A DNA stretch of 7,575 bases from Paracoccaceae bacterium (GTDB lineage Bacteria > Pseudomonadota > Alphaproteobacteria > Rhodobacterales > Rhodobacteraceae), in assembly GCA_024742655.1 (NCBI GenBank), contig JANSYB010000086.1:1-7575 (forward strand). Direction: 5' to 3'. Positions within the stretch are counted from its first letter, which is position 1; every line of letters begins with the position of its first letter. A model generated the notes under the pieces. It had not been told where the DNA came from. It was given only the letters and a program-made list of their open reading frames with translations, and did not search any database. A program made the translations under genes and the position numbers. Positions 6,294-7,575 of the stretch are shown in pieces.

Positions 6294-6314
6294 AGAAATT
6301 TGATCACCATTTCT
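6294..6314. promoter_or_regulatory. Possible TetR operator (inverted repeat)
   Basis: AGAAAT-N9-ATTTCT is a perfect 6-bp inverted repeat, 25 bp ahead of the TetR-family start codon, with TGATCA near its centre. Its position and 21-bp span suit an autoregulatory operator of a TetR-type dimer. The arms are short and AT-rich, so chance occurrence is possible. Confidence 0.3.
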
Positions 6315-6339
6315 AATCCAGCGGCTGCGAACCCCCTTG

Positions 6340-6975
6340 ATGACGGAAGAGGAAACCAACACCACCAAGGCAAGGATCGTGGACGGCACGCTCGTCGCGT
6401 TGCAGAAATACGGGCTGCCGCCGATCTCCTATGACGTGATCGCGTCAGAGACCGGCCTGTCGCGCCAACTGGTCCGCTATCACTTTCCGGAGGCCGATGA
6501 CCTGATGGTGGCGGTCTGCGACAGGTTGGCCGGGGTTTACCGGCAACTTCTGGTGACGCATGCCGCGCGGTTGGACGGGCCGGGACGGCTCGAAATGTTT
6601 CTTGATTTCTATTTCGACCTGCTTGATGGCGCGGCCAAGCCCCGCGATGATCGTGCCTATGATGCGATGATGTCTCTCAGCGCCTCGTCGGGTACTGTGC
6701 GCGACAATCTGCGCGGGCAGTATACCCTGCTGGGTCAGGTCATTGCCCACGAGATCAACGCAGCGCATCCCAAGATGCCCGCCCGCGCCACGGAAGAACT
6801 GGCCTATCTCTTTGTCTGCCTGATGTATGGCCATTGGAAAATGGTCGGCTCGCTTGGCATATCGGAGGCGCACAACAAGGTGTCCCGCGCGGCGATGGAC
6901 CGGTTGATTCGCAGCTATGTCGATGCGGGCACGCCACTGGCCGATATTGGGCGCATCTGGGGTATCGATACCTGA
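6340..6975 (+). CDS. TetR-family transcriptional regulator
   Basis: A 211-residue protein with the TetR layout: an N-terminal DNA-binding domain of about 50 residues and a larger helical ligand-binding part. The helix-turn-helix is at about 31-50, reading YDVIASETGLSRQLVRYHFP. The turn SRQLVRYHFP corresponds to the usual S-x-x-x-x-Y-H/Y-F core and is followed by a negatively charged residue pair. The ligand-binding half (about 60-211) has no motif that names an effector. The ATG at 6340 is chosen; a TTG immediately before it at 6337 is also possible. No good Shine-Dalgarno is visible before either, so translation initiation may be weak or leaderless. It lies downstream of the SDR in the same direction but is separated by about 285 bp with its own promoter-like signals. 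It may repress itself, the SDR region or a neighbour; the sequence does not decide which. Confidence 0.85.
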   Translation: MTEEETNTTKARIVDGTLVALQKYGLPPISYDVIASETGLSRQLVRYHFPEADDLMVAVCDRLAGVYRQLLVTHAARLDGPGRLEMFLDFYFDLLDGAAKPRDDRAYDAMMSLSASSGTVRDNLRGQYTLLGQVIAHEINAAHPKMPARATEELAYLFVCLMYGHWKMVGSLGISEAHNKVSRAAMDRLIRSYVDAGTPLADIGRIWGIDT

Positions 6976-7201
6976 TCGGGCCATTTTCATTTTGGAAAAT
7001 TCGCTAAGTGTTTCCAGCTCAGAAACGGTTAACCGCTTGTCCAACAAAGGTTATCGCAGGCCTCGCCGAGACAAACCGGGATAAGCAGGCGTGGAACGCT
7101 TTTCAATCCGAAAGGCCGTCGAAGAATGGTTTGACCGATATTTTCGGGTGGTGAACCTGATGTCTGCTGGTCGGCGTACCAGTCTGTTTTAGGGGAAGAA
7201 A
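6976..7201. other. Spacer with short palindromes, no gene seen
   Basis: This 226-bp gap separates the TetR-family gene from the secreted-protein gene. It contains GTTTC-N7-GAAAC (7010-7026) directly followed by the perfect palindrome CGGTTAACCG (7026-7035), which could be a protein-binding site. CCGAAA at 7108-7113 is mirrored by TTTCGG at 7142-7147. I find no strong terminator stem with a T-run and no convincing promoter. AGGGGAAG at 7191-7198 is the ribosome site of the next gene. Confidence 0.4.
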
Positions 7202-7575
7202 ATGACACCAAATGTTCTTTTGACGACCGCCTTGGCCCTGATGATGGCCACCTCGGCCTCCGGTGCCACCTTGTTGGCGAACGGTGATTTCGAAGCGGGA
7301 AATACTGGTTTCACATCGGATCTCACCTTCGTTCCGGGCATCAATACCGGTGCTGCGCAATACACGGTAGGCACCAACCCACAGGCTTTCAACGGCCTTT
7401 TCGTCCCGCTGGGCGACAACACCAGCGGGTCGGGCAACATGATGATCGTGAACGGCTCGACCACGGCGGGCGACGTGGTCTGGTCGGAGACCGTCAGCGT
7501 CACCGCCAACAACAGCTATACGTTCGGTGGCTGGATCGCAGATGTGTTCTCGGGTCAGAGCGCGGTTTCTTTCGC
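7202..7575 (+). CDS. Secreted protein of unknown function, 5' part only (possible PEP-CTERM/VPLPA-CTERM-type surface protein)
   Basis: The frame is open from ATG 7202 to the window edge, 124 codons, so the C-terminus is missing. AGGGGAAG precedes the start and an in-frame TAG at 7190-7192 rules out a longer N-terminus. Residues 5-22 are a hydrophobic signal peptide with likely cleavage after SGA-22; its n-region unusually lacks Lys or Arg. The mature part begins TLLANGDFEAGNTGF and continues with a Gly/Asn/Thr/Ser-rich beta-type sequence including GNMMIVNGST and WSETVSVTANNSYTFGGW. In my experience of such families, a start like NGDFE-x-G with GNMMIVNG is common in extracellular carbohydrate-binding-like proteins that end in a PEP-CTERM sorting signal. 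That tail is outside the window, so anchoring is inference. It seems unrelated to the transporter operon. Confidence 0.75.
   Translation, partial: MTPNVLLTTALALMMATSASGATLLANGDFEAGNTGFTSDLTFVPGINTGAAQYTVGTNPQAFNGLFVPLGDNTSGSGNMMIVNGSTTAGDVVWSETVSVTANNSYTFGGWIADVFSGQSAVSF

Noticed and set aside
6976..7000. TTTTC-loop-GAAAA hairpin just after the TetR gene as a terminator
   Set aside because: The stem is only five mostly A-T pairs and is not followed by a T-run.

Overview
The window looks like chromosomal DNA of an alphaproteobacterium, most probably Rhodobacterales (Roseobacter group). The coding sequence is GC-rich, the genes are compact, and the core is a PotABCD-type transport operon with a Tat-exported binding protein. 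A secreted, extracellular-matrix-like protein starts at the right edge. The assignment rests on gene style only.

Layout: (1) Positions 1-53 are the last 16 codons of a plus-strand gene whose tail resembles beta-keto acid cleavage enzymes (DUF849/BKACE). (2) Positions 54-364 carry no convincing gene. Their right half is a nested palindromic repeat (252-369) that reaches into the 3' end of the next gene and supplies its stop codon. (3) A LuxR-type regulator is encoded on the minus strand (365-1141). (4) A divergent promoter region (1142-1265) separates it from a plus-strand run: ABC ATPase (1266-2384), Tat-secreted substrate-binding protein (2424-3581), two permeases (3596-4447, 4459-5271) and an SDR dehydrogenase (5295-6053). 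Gaps in this run are only 11-39 bp, so it reads as one operon. (5) Directly after the SDR stop lies an open frame (6055-6219) that aligns without gaps to the middle of an SDR. It is read here as a pseudogene remnant of a second dehydrogenase. (6) A promoter-like region precedes a TetR-family regulator (6340-6975). (7) A 226-bp spacer leads to the 5' part of a secreted protein that runs off the window (7202-7575).

How the genes may work together: the ABC transporter should import a small, probably cationic or amine-type solute of the polyamine class from the periplasm. The SDR would oxidise or reduce that solute or an early product, and the divergent LuxR-type protein probably controls the operon. 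If the left-edge gene is a BKACE, SDR oxidation of a beta-hydroxy acid followed by beta-keto acid cleavage, as in carnitine catabolism, is a possible route; this is inference. The TetR protein may control the SDR region or itself.

I see no tRNA, rRNA, CRISPR array, transposase or phage gene, and no clearly novel multi-gene system. The least ordinary items are the SDR remnant, the nested palindrome, and motif departures in the SDR and in one permease.
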